49,442 nt of DNA from an uncultured Aquimarina sp. (GCA_947495425.1 CANLYR010000036.1:1-49442); one strand, 5' to 3'. Positions 36,486-45,068 are shown, numbered from the stretch's first letter. Notes: generated by a model from the sequence alone, not told the origin. Made by a program: numbers and translations.

Positions 36486-36572
36486 TTAACCCCTAAGGGT
36501 AATAATGTTTGTAATAGTACGCATAATAGAAGTAGTCTCAGGTATGGTTATCATTCCTAGGGTAATCATCAT
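36486..36572 (-). CDS. thrL: Putative thr operon leader peptide (Thr/Ile-rich)
   Basis: A 28-codon ORF with double ATG (36572-36567) and stop TAA (36486-36488), 95 bases before thrA and too short for standard ORF calling. Seven of 28 codons are Thr and seven are Ile, spread over the length with a Thr-Thr pair in the middle. Threonine and isoleucine are exactly the two end products that control thrABC through the thrL leader in E. coli. There, ribosome stalling at scarce Thr-tRNA or Ile-tRNA decides between terminator and antiterminator. The gene symbol is used by analogy; there is no recognisable sequence homology to E. coli ThrL. Confidence 0.75.
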   Translation of the reverse strand: MMITLGMITIPETTSIMRTITNIITLRG

Positions 36573-36848
36573 AGCCGAGATAAAAACGGTACTACACATT
36601 AGTTGCCTTAATTTTGAATTCAAAAGTATAATTTTTTACTTTTAAAGAAAATTAATTTAACGCTATACTTAAACTTTTATTGATTCGATAACGGATGCCA
36701 TATTTCATTATATAATTCCCAAAAAAACAAATAAAATGAATAAAATAGAAACAATTTACTAATTCTGTTTAAGATACTCGTTTTTTTAGTTGAAACAAAG
36801 GGCCCTAAAACATGAATTGCATAAAATATATAAATAATAAACAGCCAC
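36573..36848. other. Divergent promoter region of thr operon and NAD(P)HX repair gene
   Basis: Gene-free apart from the leader ORF; with the preceding part it completes 458 bases between thrA and the next gene. On the minus strand TACTTTTG (36621-36628) matches the Bacteroidota -7 consensus TANNTTTG about 50 bases before the leader ATG. I find no convincing -33 TTG. Confidence 0.4.
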
Positions 36849-38381
36849 ATGAAAATATTTTCTGCGCAGCAAATGCGAATGGCAGATGAAGCCACTATGC
36901 AGTCACAAAAAATCACTTCTTTAGCACTAATGGAACGTGCTGCTACAAAAGTTTTTGAGTTTATTCATAATAAATTACAAGGAGCACCAATTCGTATTCA
37001 TGTGTTTTGTGGTATTGGTAATAATGGAGGCGATGGTTTGGTTATTTCACGATTATTAATAGCACATGGGTATGGTGTAAAAACATATATTGTAAACTTT
37101 AGTGATAAAAGATCAAAGAATTTTTTGGCAAATTATGATCGTCTTAAAGAAATTGCTAAAGAATGGCCGGTTCAAATAAAATCTGAAGAAGATTTTCCCA
37201 AAGTACAATCTAAGGACATCGTGATTGATGCAATTTTTGGGATAGGGCTTAACAGGCCTTTGGTTCCTTGGGTGATTTCTTTAATTAAGCATATCAATAC
37301 TTCTGGAAGTTTCATTGTATCCATTGATATGCCATCGGGGTTATATGCTGATAAGATACCAGAGCATCCTGAAGGTGTAATCTTTGCAACGATAACGATT
37401 ACATTTCAATTACCAAAATTAGTTTTCTTTTTACCTCAAACAGCAGTATATACTCAAGACTTAGAAGTTATAGACATCGGTCTGGATCGAGATTATTTAA
37501 TGAATAATAAAGGTGTTGCAGAATTGATCAGTAAAAACGAAATCTTATCTTTTTATCGTCCGCGACATAAATTTAGTCACAAAGGTACTTTTGGACACTG
37601 TGTTTTGATAGGAGGGAGTTATGGCAAAATCGGGAGTGTAGTTTTGGCAACCAAGGCTTCGTTAAAAACGGGTGCAGGTCTGGTTACGGCTTATATACCC
37701 GAATGTGGTTATCATGTATTACAAACTACAGCGCCCGAGGCTATGGTAATTACAAATGGCGATAATGAAATAGCAGCAATAAAACTCGAATTTAAACCTA
37801 TGGCCATAGGAATCGGAATTGGTCTGGGTACCGCAGAAAAAACAGTAAAAGCTTTTGAAAAGTTTTTGCAAGAAAATACATCTTCACTCGTAATCGATGC
37901 AGATGGAATAAACATCCTGGCAAAGCATCCCGAATTTATGGAGCACTTGCTTGAGAATACTATTCTAACACCTCATCCAAAAGAATTAGAACGGTTAATA
38001 GGTTCTTGGAAAGATGATTTTGATAAGATTGAAAAAACAAAATTATTTTCCAATACACACCGTTGTATTGTTGTGATCAAAGGAGCCAATTCGATCACCG
38101 TATATGGCGATCAAATATATATCAACACTACTGGAAATCCTGGGATGGCAACAGCAGGAAGCGGTGATGTACTAACGGGTATAATTACGGGTTTATTATC
38201 CCAAGGATATGACCCATTGCAGGCAACTATTTTTGGTGTGTATTTGCACGGGAGCGCTGGTGATATTGCAGCACAACATACTAGTTTTGAGGGATTAGTA
38301 GCAAGTGATCTTATTTCTCACATCGGGAAAGCGTATTTAGAACTGTTTAAACAGCCAAGCCCTAATAAACAAAAAGCTTAA
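36849..38381 (+). CDS. nnr: Bifunctional NAD(P)H-hydrate epimerase / dehydratase
   Basis: A 510-residue metabolite-repair enzyme. The N-terminal YjeF_N epimerase (about 1-215) shows CGIGNNGGDGLVISRLL and the Asp-containing VIDAIFGIGLNRP. The C-terminal ribokinase-like dehydratase (about 230-500) shows KFSHKGTFGHCVLIGGS and TAGSGDVLTGIITGLL, plus TPHPKELERL. It converts damaged hydrated NADH or NADPH (both epimers) back to the cofactor using ATP or ADP. The fused arrangement is usual in bacteria. Single gene, divergent from the thr operon. Confidence 0.96.
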   Translation: MKIFSAQQMRMADEATMQSQKITSLALMERAATKVFEFIHNKLQGAPIRIHVFCGIGNNGGDGLVISRLLIAHGYGVKTYIVNFSDKRSKNFLANYDRLKEIAKEWPVQIKSEEDFPKVQSKDIVIDAIFGIGLNRPLVPWVISLIKHINTSGSFIVSIDMPSGLYADKIPEHPEGVIFATITITFQLPKLVFFLPQTAVYTQDLEVIDIGLDRDYLMNNKGVAELISKNEILSFYRPRHKFSHKGTFGHCVLIGGSYGKIGSVVLATKASLKTGAGLVTAYIPECGYHVLQTTAPEAMVITNGDNEIAAIKLEFKPMAIGIGIGLGTAEKTVKAFEKFLQENTSSLVIDADGINILAKHPEFMEHLLENTILTPHPKELERLIGSWKDDFDKIEKTKLFSNTHRCIVVIKGANSITVYGDQIYINTTGNPGMATAGSGDVLTGIITGLLSQGYDPLQATIFGVYLHGSAGDIAAQHTSFEGLVASDLISHIGKAYLELFKQPSPNKQKA

Positions 38382-38495
38382 GTATCAATTTATTATATAA
38401 AAAATGTGGTTTTTCTGTACAATTTTGTCTGTAATAGAGAGTTATTTTTATTGTAATCTAGTTACATTTGAAGTATAAAATTAAAAAGCAAAATA

Positions 38496-39380
38496 ATGAT
38501 GAGAAAAATTTTATTGATATCGACATTAATTTTAGGGTTTTTAGCCATTTCATGTTCTAGTGATGATGATGGGCCAGCTACAGCTCCAATAACAATAAAT
38601 GTTTTAAATTTAGAGGCTTTGCAAGGTTCTGCGCAATATCAAGCTTGGTTAAGAGTTAGTGGGAGTGACGTCTCGTTAGGAACTTTTCAAGATGCAAATT
38701 TCCCTAAAACATTTAATGCACTTGCAGAAAATTTAACTGGTGCCAGTGAATTTTTTATCACAATTGAGACATCAGGTAATGCAGATACACCTTCTAGTAC
38801 AAGGGTTGCCACTGCAATTTTTAGTGGCTCTAGCAATACAGCACCAATTAATTCATCAAATGATATTGCAGATTTTACGGGGATCAATGGTAGTTTCGTA
38901 CTCCGTACTTTTACAAATACTACTCAAAATGGTGATCCGAATGGAATATGGTTCACTACGAGTTTGAATGGCAGCACTAATATCACACCCGGATTAAATC
39001 TACCTGATTTACCTAGTGGATGGTTATACGAAGGTTGGGTTGTAGTTCGAGATAGAAATGGTACAGATGTTAATATTTCTTTAGGTAAATTTTCTAGTGC
39101 AAGTCAAATGGATAATAGTGATATATTTAGTGGTCAAACTAATGGACCATCTATACCTGGAGAGGATTTTTTAAGTCAAGCCGCAGGAAATCTTATCAAT
39201 GTTGATGTACCAGTTAATTTGGTTGGAAAAAGGGGATTCATTACATTAGAACCAACTACAGGTGATAACAGTAGTGAACCGTTTTATATTGAATTATTTT
39301 CTTTTGAAAATGCTACAGCCAGCGAAGTGAATACGATGAGTGCAAATAATTTCTTTATCACAGGAACAGTAGAAAGATAA
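38496..39380 (+). CDS. Lipoprotein with two anti-sigma-K-like repeats
   Basis: A 294-residue lipoprotein; signal with lipobox ending AISC (Cys20) then SSDDD. Two tandem domains are visible: about residues 38-150 (YQAWLRVSGSDVSLGTF... FFITIETSGNADTPSSTRVATAIFSG) and about 165-290 (LYEGWVVVRDRNGTDVNISLGKF... GFITLEPTTGD). Both carry the W-V-x-G-x-x-x-SLG-F and ITxEP-x-(G)-D patterns of the C-terminal periplasmic domain of anti-sigma-K (RskA-like) proteins. There is no cytoplasmic sigma-binding part, so it is unlikely to be an anti-sigma factor. Function unknown. Confidence 0.7.
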   Translation: MMRKILLISTLILGFLAISCSSDDDGPATAPITINVLNLEALQGSAQYQAWLRVSGSDVSLGTFQDANFPKTFNALAENLTGASEFFITIETSGNADTPSSTRVATAIFSGSSNTAPINSSNDIADFTGINGSFVLRTFTNTTQNGDPNGIWFTTSLNGSTNITPGLNLPDLPSGWLYEGWVVVRDRNGTDVNISLGKFSSASQMDNSDIFSGQTNGPSIPGEDFLSQAAGNLINVDVPVNLVGKRGFITLEPTTGDNSSEPFYIELFSFENATASEVNTMSANNFFITGTVER

Positions 39381-39412
39381 GAGAGTAATTACATAATACT
39401 CTATTTTTAAAA

Positions 39413-39432
39413 GGATCCCTAGTTTTGGGATC
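39413..39432. terminator. Terminator between convergent genes
   Basis: Arms GATCCC (39414-39419) and GGGATC (39427-39432) with loop TAGTTTT, followed by eight T on the plus strand and by TTTT on the minus strand. It can serve both the lipoprotein gene and the leucine-rich-repeat gene. Confidence 0.75.
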
Positions 39433-39442
39433 TTTTTTTTCT

Positions 39443-40390
39443 TTATTCTTGTTCAAAAGAAAGAAGAAAAAAGTTTTTAAATAGTTTTTCAGCTTTAATT
39501 CTTTCTGTTGCTATTTCCGAAATAGGGTTATTATCTAAAATTAAACCGGCCAACGGGTATTTTTTCGTTTTGTAAAGATCAGGAATACGACTAATATTGT
39601 TATTATTAATATGTACCATAAACAAAGAGTGCATAGTTGTAAACACTTCGGGTAGTTTTTTGAATTGATTATGTCCTGCATGTATCACCCAGACTCTTAT
39701 CATAGCTCTCATTTCGTCTGGTAATGCTTCTAGTTTATTGTGGTCTACATATAAAAATCGTACTTGATTCAGATTACCGATGGTGACTGGTAATGCATCT
39801 AATTCATTATGATCAATCCATAGCGAGTATAAGTGTGGTAGTTTGCCTAAGCGTTCATAGTTCCTTTCACCTTTTAGGATGTTAAATGATAGATTTAAAT
39901 CCTTAATTGACTTTAGATTCATGATGTTTTCCGGAAGCGATTCAATACCATTTCCTTTGAGGTTCAAAAACTCTATATGCAATTCATCAATAAGATTAAA
40001 AAAATGTTTGAGTTCTAAAGCTGGATTATATGCTAAGGATAGCTGCTTTAGGTTCGAAAACTGTTTGATTGATTCTGGTATATTTATTATCCCTAGACTA
40101 TCAAGATGTAATATTTCAATACCTTTTAATTGACTTATTTTTTTAAATACGTTAGTTATATTTAGATTTGGGTTGCCACTGATATTCAACATCCTTAGGT
40201 TTTTCAATGTTGAAATTGACTGTGGTAGCGAATCTAGGTTCTGATGACTCAAATCCAGTCTGTGAATCTTAGCCTTATTATTTTCTGGAATAGAAGTGAA
40301 AGTTACACTATAAAAGTTGCGATACGTATTGCAACTTGCGTGCAATAGCGCTACAAATAGAAGTGAAATATAAAATACTTTTTTAGTCAT
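39443..40390 (-). CDS. Leucine-rich-repeat lipoprotein
   Basis: A 315-residue protein from the ATG at 40390, chosen because MTKKVFYISLLFVALLHASC is a clean lipoprotein signal; the longer ORF adds 13 residues before it. From about residue 45 to 290 run about ten repeats of 22-24 residues (for example LDLSHQNLDSLPQSISTLKNL, LWIDHNELDALPVTIGNLNQV), the plant/bacterial LPxxIxxLxxL type. Such proteins make curved binding surfaces, and here it should face outward or the periplasm. Its start overlaps the stop of the upstream gene by eight bases (ATGACTAA), so both are co-translated and probably act together. Confidence 0.88.
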   Translation of the reverse strand: MTKKVFYISLLFVALLHASCNTYRNFYSVTFTSIPENNKAKIHRLDLSHQNLDSLPQSISTLKNLRMLNISGNPNLNITNVFKKISQLKGIEILHLDSLGIINIPESIKQFSNLKQLSLAYNPALELKHFFNLIDELHIEFLNLKGNGIESLPENIMNLKSIKDLNLSFNILKGERNYERLGKLPHLYSLWIDHNELDALPVTIGNLNQVRFLYVDHNKLEALPDEMRAMIRVWVIHAGHNQFKKLPEVFTTMHSLFMVHINNNNISRIPDLYKTKKYPLAGLILDNNPISEIATERIKAEKLFKNFFLLSFEQE

Positions 40391-41339
40391 TGGTAACGTC
40401 TTTTGATAACACATTTCCGGTAACTTCAATATAAATCTTATCTTTAGTTTCGACCTGCCATGGAAAGCGAGGGTTTAATCCTATGCCGTCATGCAATGTG
40501 TTTTGGATAAATGCTCCTGCTTTTTGACTGTTGATCCCTAATTTTGTATGTATGGAATAAAAGTCTTCCTGATACGTACCGTAGGCATATATATTTCCGT
40601 AAAATAATTCTTTATATGGAGGTAAAGTATACCATACATTTTTTCGCCCATCATCAGAATTTATTTGATTTCTTGGAGACCTGCTATAATCTGGCCTTGG
40701 TGTAAAGAGATCTACTCCAAACCCCAATTGATACATCGTTTCTGGATCTTGTATTATGGTAACCCCGATATCTAAGGAGCCGGTAACTCCATAGTCGGTA
40801 CCAGCTCCTTGGAACCAACCAATTTTAAAATCATTAAGAAATTGCAAATGAATACTATGATTTGCATTGCTAAATCGCATTAAGAGCGCACCTCTTTTAA
40901 GCCCGTAAGATTTTAATTCCTTTGGCAATATATCTTTGGTAAATCCAAAACCAAGACCATTAAACCCACCTTTACCATCTGGATTGAATAGGATTGATGT
41001 ATCCATATTTGAAAGGGAAGAACCTAATAAATTACTGTTTTTTCCAATACCGCCTATGGCAAAAAACTCATAAGAATAGGCCAGGCCAGCTGTTCTCAAT
41101 GTATGTCGTTTTAAAAATTGATAAGAAGCCAAAGAAACTCCTGTTTCTAAAGACAAATCACCGTAATTGAGTGTCCCAAATCCCAAAACGCCAAGTTTTA
41201 GCCATTGATTTTGATTTCCAAGCGTAACCTCTGCTTTTAGCAGGATTCCTCCGTCTACGTTTAATGTTTGCGAATGTATCGTAGAAAAACTTAAGAATAC
41301 AAAGGTAGCTAGTATGTTTCTTAAATTATTTACGTGCAT
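40383..41339 (-). CDS. Secreted protein of unknown function, partner of the LRR gene
   Basis: A 318-residue protein with a signal peptide (cut after about IHSQ). The body is rich in Gly, Phe and Tyr with alternating beta-strand pattern, containing LMRFSNANHSIHLQFLNDFKIG and GAGTDYGVTGSLDIG. The layout reminds me of Bacteroidota proteins labelled polymorphic-toxin type 23 domain, also strand-rich with an ENDF-like segment, but I cannot confirm that and an outer-membrane or surface protein is equally possible. It lies two bases after xerD and overlaps the LRR gene by eight, so xerD, this gene and the LRR gene may form one transcript. Confidence 0.65.
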   Translation of the reverse strand: MHVNNLRNILATFVFLSFSTIHSQTLNVDGGILLKAEVTLGNQNQWLKLGVLGFGTLNYGDLSLETGVSLASYQFLKRHTLRTAGLAYSYEFFAIGGIGKNSNLLGSSLSNMDTSILFNPDGKGGFNGLGFGFTKDILPKELKSYGLKRGALLMRFSNANHSIHLQFLNDFKIGWFQGAGTDYGVTGSLDIGVTIIQDPETMYQLGFGVDLFTPRPDYSRSPRNQINSDDGRKNVWYTLPPYKELFYGNIYAYGTYQEDFYSIHTKLGINSQKAGAFIQNTLHDGIGLNPRFPWQVETKDKIYIEVTGNVLSKDVTND

Positions 41340-41340
41340 G

Positions 41341-42237
41341 TTAGCGTCTGGGGTGAAAATTATGGATAACTTCGTTCAAATGACTTCTATCGAGATGCAT
41401 GTATATTTCTGTAGTTGTGATGCTCTCATGGCCGAGCATGAGTTGAATTGCTCTTAAATCGGCTCCATTTTCTAATAGGTGCGTAGCAAAGGAATGTCTA
41501 AACGTATGGGGGCTTATTTTTTTGCGTATTCCAGCTTTTTCTACTAATTGTTTTACAATAGTAAAAATCATTGCCCTAGTAAGTTGTTTTCCTCTTCGGT
41601 TAAGAAATAGCGTATCCTCATGTCCTTTTTTGATATCGATATGATGTCGTATTTCATTTTTATAGAAGTTAATAAACTTTTGGGTGGCTTCGCCGATGGG
41701 AACAAATCGCTGTTTATCACCTTTTCCTACAACACTTATGTATCCCTCATCAAAAAAAAGATTCGATAATTTCAATTCAATAAGTTCACTCACTCGTAAC
41801 CCACAACCGTATAAGGTTTCGATAATGGCCCGATTACGTTCTCCTTCAGGTTTACTTAGGTCAATGTGAGCTACGATTTGATCAATTTCATCTACCGATA
41901 GTGTGTCGGGTAGTTTTCTGCCTATTCTGGGGGATTCTATAAGATCCATTGGGTTTGACTCTCTATACTCTTCGAACACCAAATAATTAAAAAAACTTTT
42001 TAGGCCAGAAATAATCCTTGATTGCGATCTAGCATTTACTAATTTTGCAGTTTCAAAAATGAATTGTTGTAATACTTCTTTTTCAATGGATAGGGGTGTG
42101 TCTTTAATATCCTGAATCTGCATGAATTTGAGTAATCGTTGTATATCAAGCGTATAATTGATAATAGAGTTTTCAGAAAGTCCTCTTTCGATTTTTAGGT
42201 AATGTGTGTAATCTTGTATAGCGTGCTCCCATTTCAT
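41341..42237 (-). CDS. xerD: Site-specific tyrosine recombinase XerD
   Basis: A 298-residue recombinase that resolves chromosome dimers at dif with XerC. The start is set at the ATG giving MKWEHAIQDYTHYLKIERGLS; an 11-residue extension would be unusual. N-terminal SAM-like core-binding domain (about 1-90), then the catalytic domain with Arg in YGCGLRVSELIEL, Lys in VVGKGDKQR, HTFRHSFATHLL, GHESITTTEIYMHL with the nucleophile Tyr. All catalytic residues are present. No phage or integron signs nearby, and the aroQ neighbour about 1.7 kb away is the order I know from other flavobacteria, so it is the housekeeping enzyme. Confidence 0.95.
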   Translation of the reverse strand: MKWEHAIQDYTHYLKIERGLSENSIINYTLDIQRLLKFMQIQDIKDTPLSIEKEVLQQFIFETAKLVNARSQSRIISGLKSFFNYLVFEEYRESNPMDLIESPRIGRKLPDTLSVDEIDQIVAHIDLSKPEGERNRAIIETLYGCGLRVSELIELKLSNLFFDEGYISVVGKGDKQRFVPIGEATQKFINFYKNEIRHHIDIKKGHEDTLFLNRRGKQLTRAMIFTIVKQLVEKAGIRKKISPHTFRHSFATHLLENGADLRAIQLMLGHESITTTEIYMHLDRSHLNEVIHNFHPRR

Positions 42238-42257
42238 TAGCACTAAGATATAAAAAG

Positions 42258-42287
42258 AAAGCCACCCCAAATCGTTGGGATGGCTTT
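42258..42287. terminator. Bidirectional-type hairpin upstream of xerD
   Basis: Arms AAAGCCACCCCAA and TTGGGATGGCTTT pair with one C-A mismatch around ATCG; T-runs flank it on both strands. It sits 21 bases before the xerD ATG on the minus strand, where no listed gene ends. Confidence 0.7.
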
Positions 42288-42527
42288 TTATAAAAGTTAA
42301 CTATTTTTCTAGAATTTGTACCAAAACCAGGATTATTATCAGCTAGGTGATGGGTTAATATCTTCAGATACATTTAATAAATCTGGTAAATCAGATACCA
42401 CAAATGTTTCATTTTTAATGTTTTATGATTTTAACGTGTTAAGAAATCTTAAAAAATGATCTCAAAGTTTAATAATATCGATAAAAACACTAGTTTTGAC
42501 GACGAATTAATAAAATTGAATCATATT

Positions 42528-43154
42528 ATGAAAAAACTTTTAGTATTCGCAGTCTTGGCTTCTTTTGGTTTAGTAGCTACTGCACAAGAAGAAAACATTA
42601 GATTTGGAGCCAAAGCAGGGGTGAACTTTGCAAGTTTAGGCGGTGATATTGAAGATGTTGATGGAAAAACAGGATTCCATGTTGGTGCTGTCGTAGAAAT
42701 TCCTCTTTCTGATAAATTTGCCTTTGCACCTGAATTATTATTCTCTACACAAGGAGCTAAATCTGAAGATTCATTCGATTTTGGAGGTTTTACTTTTACT
42801 GAAGAAGAAACAACAAAATTAAATTATTTGAACATTCCTTTAATGGCAAAGTATTATGTTGCTCAAGGATTAAGTTTACAAGCTGGTCCACAAATCGGTC
42901 TATTATTATCTGCTGATTCAGAACTAGAAGTTTCTGGTGGTGGAGAATCAGAGTCGGAAGAAGTCGATATAAAAGATGAATTAAAAGGAGTTGATTTTGG
43001 TCTTAATTTTGGTGCTGGATACCAACTAGATATGGGGCTTTTCTTTGATGCTCGTTATAATTTAGGATTATCTAATATAAACGATGAGGGAGAAGGTGAA
43101 GATTTTAAAATTAAAAATAATGTAATTCAAATTTCTGTAGGATACAAGTTCTAA
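42528..43154 (+). CDS. Outer-membrane beta-barrel (porin-family) protein 1
   Basis: A 208-residue protein from the ATG at 42528 (MKKLLVFAVLASFGLVATAQ is the signal peptide; the longest ORF begins 24 codons upstream without reason). It is the OMP_b-brl_2 type: NIRFGAKAGVNFASLGGDIEDVDGK start, LNYLNIPLMAKYYVAQGLSLQAGPQIGLL middle and FDARYNLGLSNI end, an eight-stranded barrel closing on YKF. Closely similar in plan to the next gene, hence a duplicated pair. Function is structural or unknown. It has its own terminator. Confidence 0.9.
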   Translation: MKKLLVFAVLASFGLVATAQEENIRFGAKAGVNFASLGGDIEDVDGKTGFHVGAVVEIPLSDKFAFAPELLFSTQGAKSEDSFDFGGFTFTEEETTKLNYLNIPLMAKYYVAQGLSLQAGPQIGLLLSADSELEVSGGGESESEEVDIKDELKGVDFGLNFGAGYQLDMGLFFDARYNLGLSNINDEGEGEDFKIKNNVIQISVGYKF

Positions 43155-43178
43155 GATAATATTATTATAAACTATTGT

Positions 43179-43205
43179 AAAGCATCCTGAAAATCAGGAT
43201 GCTTT
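43179..43205 (+). terminator. Terminator of the first beta-barrel gene
   Basis: A perfect 12-bp stem AAAGCATCCTGA / TCAGGATGCTTT with loop AAA, followed by four more T. It separates the two paralogous barrel genes. Confidence 0.92.
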
Positions 43206-43264
43206 TTTTATTTCTACTTTTTAAAAAAATAAAGTTATTTTTGAATACCCATAAAAATCTAGGT

Positions 43265-43900
43265 ATGAACAAGAAAAATTTTATAGTAGTTGTTTTACTT
43301 TTAATAAGTACAACTATGTTATTAGCGCAAGAAGAAGATCCGTTATACACCCGTGCAGGGTTTAAATTCGGAGCAAATTATGCCAATATCACTGGTGATA
43401 TTGAAGATACAGATGCAAGGTTACGTATGCATCTTGGCGCTGTTATAGAGTTTCCTGTATCCCAACGTTTTTATATACAGGCCGAAGTACTGTATTCTGC
43501 TCAGGGCTATACTATCGAAGAAGAAGGTATTGAGAATAAAATTAGCTTGAATTATTTAGCGCTTCCAATTCTTGCGAAGTACTATTTTACTCCTCGTTTT
43601 AGCTTTGAAACCGGGCCACGATTAGCAACGTTGGCAAATGAAGCAAACTCAATTGATGATGACTCTGATGAGTTTTTTAACACGTATAACGGTTTTGATT
43701 TTGGATGGATTTTTGGAGCAGGATATAAGGTAGAAAGTGGTATGTTTTTTCAATTGCATTACAATTTGGGATTAAGCCCTATTTTTAACACTGATATCAT
43801 TGATGCGTCTAATACTAATGCTGTAGTACAGGCATCAATCGGTTACTTATTTAAAACCAAAAATAACAGAAGGCGACAAGTACAACAAATAGAACAATAG
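43265..43900 (+). CDS. Outer-membrane beta-barrel (porin-family) protein 2
   Basis: A 211-residue paralogue of the preceding protein; the ATG at 43265 gives the signal peptide MNKKNFIVVVLLLISTTMLL. Shared blocks include GFKFGANYANITGDIEDTDARLRMHLGAVIEFP and LNYLALPILAKYYF, and FQLHYNLGLSPI. The C-terminus is extended by a basic, Arg/Gln-rich tail (NNRRRQVQQIEQ) after the barrel closing strand, which the first paralogue lacks. It ends four bases before aroQ and is probably co-transcribed with it. Confidence 0.88.
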   Translation: MNKKNFIVVVLLLISTTMLLAQEEDPLYTRAGFKFGANYANITGDIEDTDARLRMHLGAVIEFPVSQRFYIQAEVLYSAQGYTIEEEGIENKISLNYLALPILAKYYFTPRFSFETGPRLATLANEANSIDDDSDEFFNTYNGFDFGWIFGAGYKVESGMFFQLHYNLGLSPIFNTDIIDASNTNAVVQASIGYLFKTKNNRRRQVQQIEQ

Positions 43901-43903
43901 TAT

Positions 43904-44323
43904 ATGAAAATACTCATTATAAATGGACCTAACCTAAACATGTTGGGAAAAAGAGAGCCAGGTATCTACGGAAATCAAACTTTTGAAGAGTTTTTTGTAC
44001 AACTTCAATTTCAATTTAAAGAAACAGAGCTGGCATATTTTCAATCTAATATCGAAGGAGAATTAATTACCAAGATTCAGGATGCAGATGATGATTTTGA
44101 TGGGGTGATCTTGAACGCCGGAGCTTATACACATACTTCTATCGGTATTGGAGATGCTATAAAAGCAATAGCAACCCCTGTTATCGAAGTACATATCTCC
44201 AATACCTTTTCAAGAGAAGAGTTTAGGCACCAATCCTATATTTCACCGAATGCTAAAGGTGTGATTCTTGGATTTGGGTTACAAAGTTATATTTTGGCTG
44301 TTCAAAGCTTTTTAACGACTTAA
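43904..44323 (+). CDS. aroQ: 3-dehydroquinate dehydratase, type II
   Basis: A 139-residue dodecameric type II dehydroquinase of the shikimate pathway. Motifs: INGPNLNMLGKREPGIYG (with the catalytic Tyr), QSNIEGELITKIQ, LNAGAYTHTSI and EVHISNTFSREEFRHQSYI (His and Arg of the active site). It dehydrates 3-dehydroquinate to 3-dehydroshikimate. Starts four bases after the beta-barrel gene and four before the next gene. Confidence 0.97.
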   Translation: MKILIINGPNLNMLGKREPGIYGNQTFEEFFVQLQFQFKETELAYFQSNIEGELITKIQDADDDFDGVILNAGAYTHTSIGIGDAIKAIATPVIEVHISNTFSREEFRHQSYISPNAKGVILGFGLQSYILAVQSFLTT

Positions 44324-44326
44324 TTG

Positions 44327-45061
44327 ATGCTCAGAACATATTTCAATTGGAGTAGTGGTAAAGATTCATCTCTCGCATTATACTATATCCTTAAACAAAA
44401 TAAGTATGATGTATCTAAATTGTTAACTACAGTTAATCAGGAGTATAAGCGTGTTTCTATGCATGGTTTGCGAGAAGAACTTTTGGATCAACAGGCCAAA
44501 AGTATAGGTTTGCCCCTTCAAAAAATTAAATTCCCTGCACAGGTTTCTATGTCTTCTTATAACGAAGCAATGCAAAAGGAGATCTCAATGCTTAAAGATG
44601 AAGGGTATTCTCACTGTGTTTTTGGAGATATTTTTTTAGAAGATTTACGAAAGTATCGTGACGATCAATTACACAAAGTAGGCATTCAGAGTGTTTTTCC
44701 TCTTTGGCAAAGAAATACCAAAGAATTATTATTAGAATTCATTGCATTGGGGTTTAAGGCAATAACAGTTTGTGTAAATGCCAAATATCTTGATGAAACC
44801 TTCTGCGGCAGACTCTTGGATAAAGCTTTTTTAAATGACCTGCCATCAAATGTTGACTCTTGTGGAGAACATGGCGAATTTCACACCTTTGTTTTTGATG
44901 GACCAATATTTAGGCACCCTATAGCATTTGAAATAGGTGAGAAGGTGCTTCGAGGTTATGAGCCCTCAAAAGACGAAAATGATAATTGCTTTGCAGATGA
45001 TCTTGATAGAGATATAAATTGGGATACTTCGTTCTGGTATTGTGATTTAAAACCTTGCTAA
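44327..45061 (+). CDS. Dph6-like ATP pyrophosphatase (adenine nucleotide alpha-hydrolase, DUF71)
   Basis: A 244-residue protein with the PP-loop WSSGKDSSLALYYIL at residues 8-22. The start is at the ATG three bases after the TTG of the longest ORF. The C-terminal EHGEFHTFVFDGPIF motif is the family hallmark. In eukaryotes and archaea Dph6 amidates diphthine on EF2; bacteria lack diphthamide, so the bacterial homologues must adenylate and amidate something else that is not known to me. Downstream of aroQ in one direction, convergent with the DUF779 gene. Confidence 0.88.
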   Translation: MLRTYFNWSSGKDSSLALYYILKQNKYDVSKLLTTVNQEYKRVSMHGLREELLDQQAKSIGLPLQKIKFPAQVSMSSYNEAMQKEISMLKDEGYSHCVFGDIFLEDLRKYRDDQLHKVGIQSVFPLWQRNTKELLLEFIALGFKAITVCVNAKYLDETFCGRLLDKAFLNDLPSNVDSCGEHGEFHTFVFDGPIFRHPIAFEIGEKVLRGYEPSKDENDNCFADDLDRDINWDTSFWYCDLKPC

Positions 45062-45068
45062 GTATAGA

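Noticed and set aside
42173..42373. Minus-strand 66-residue ORF overlapping the xerD start, with an NNPGF piece recalling SusD C-termini
   Set aside because: Runs through a terminator hairpin and out of frame into xerD; the resemblance is too short to support a SusD remnant.
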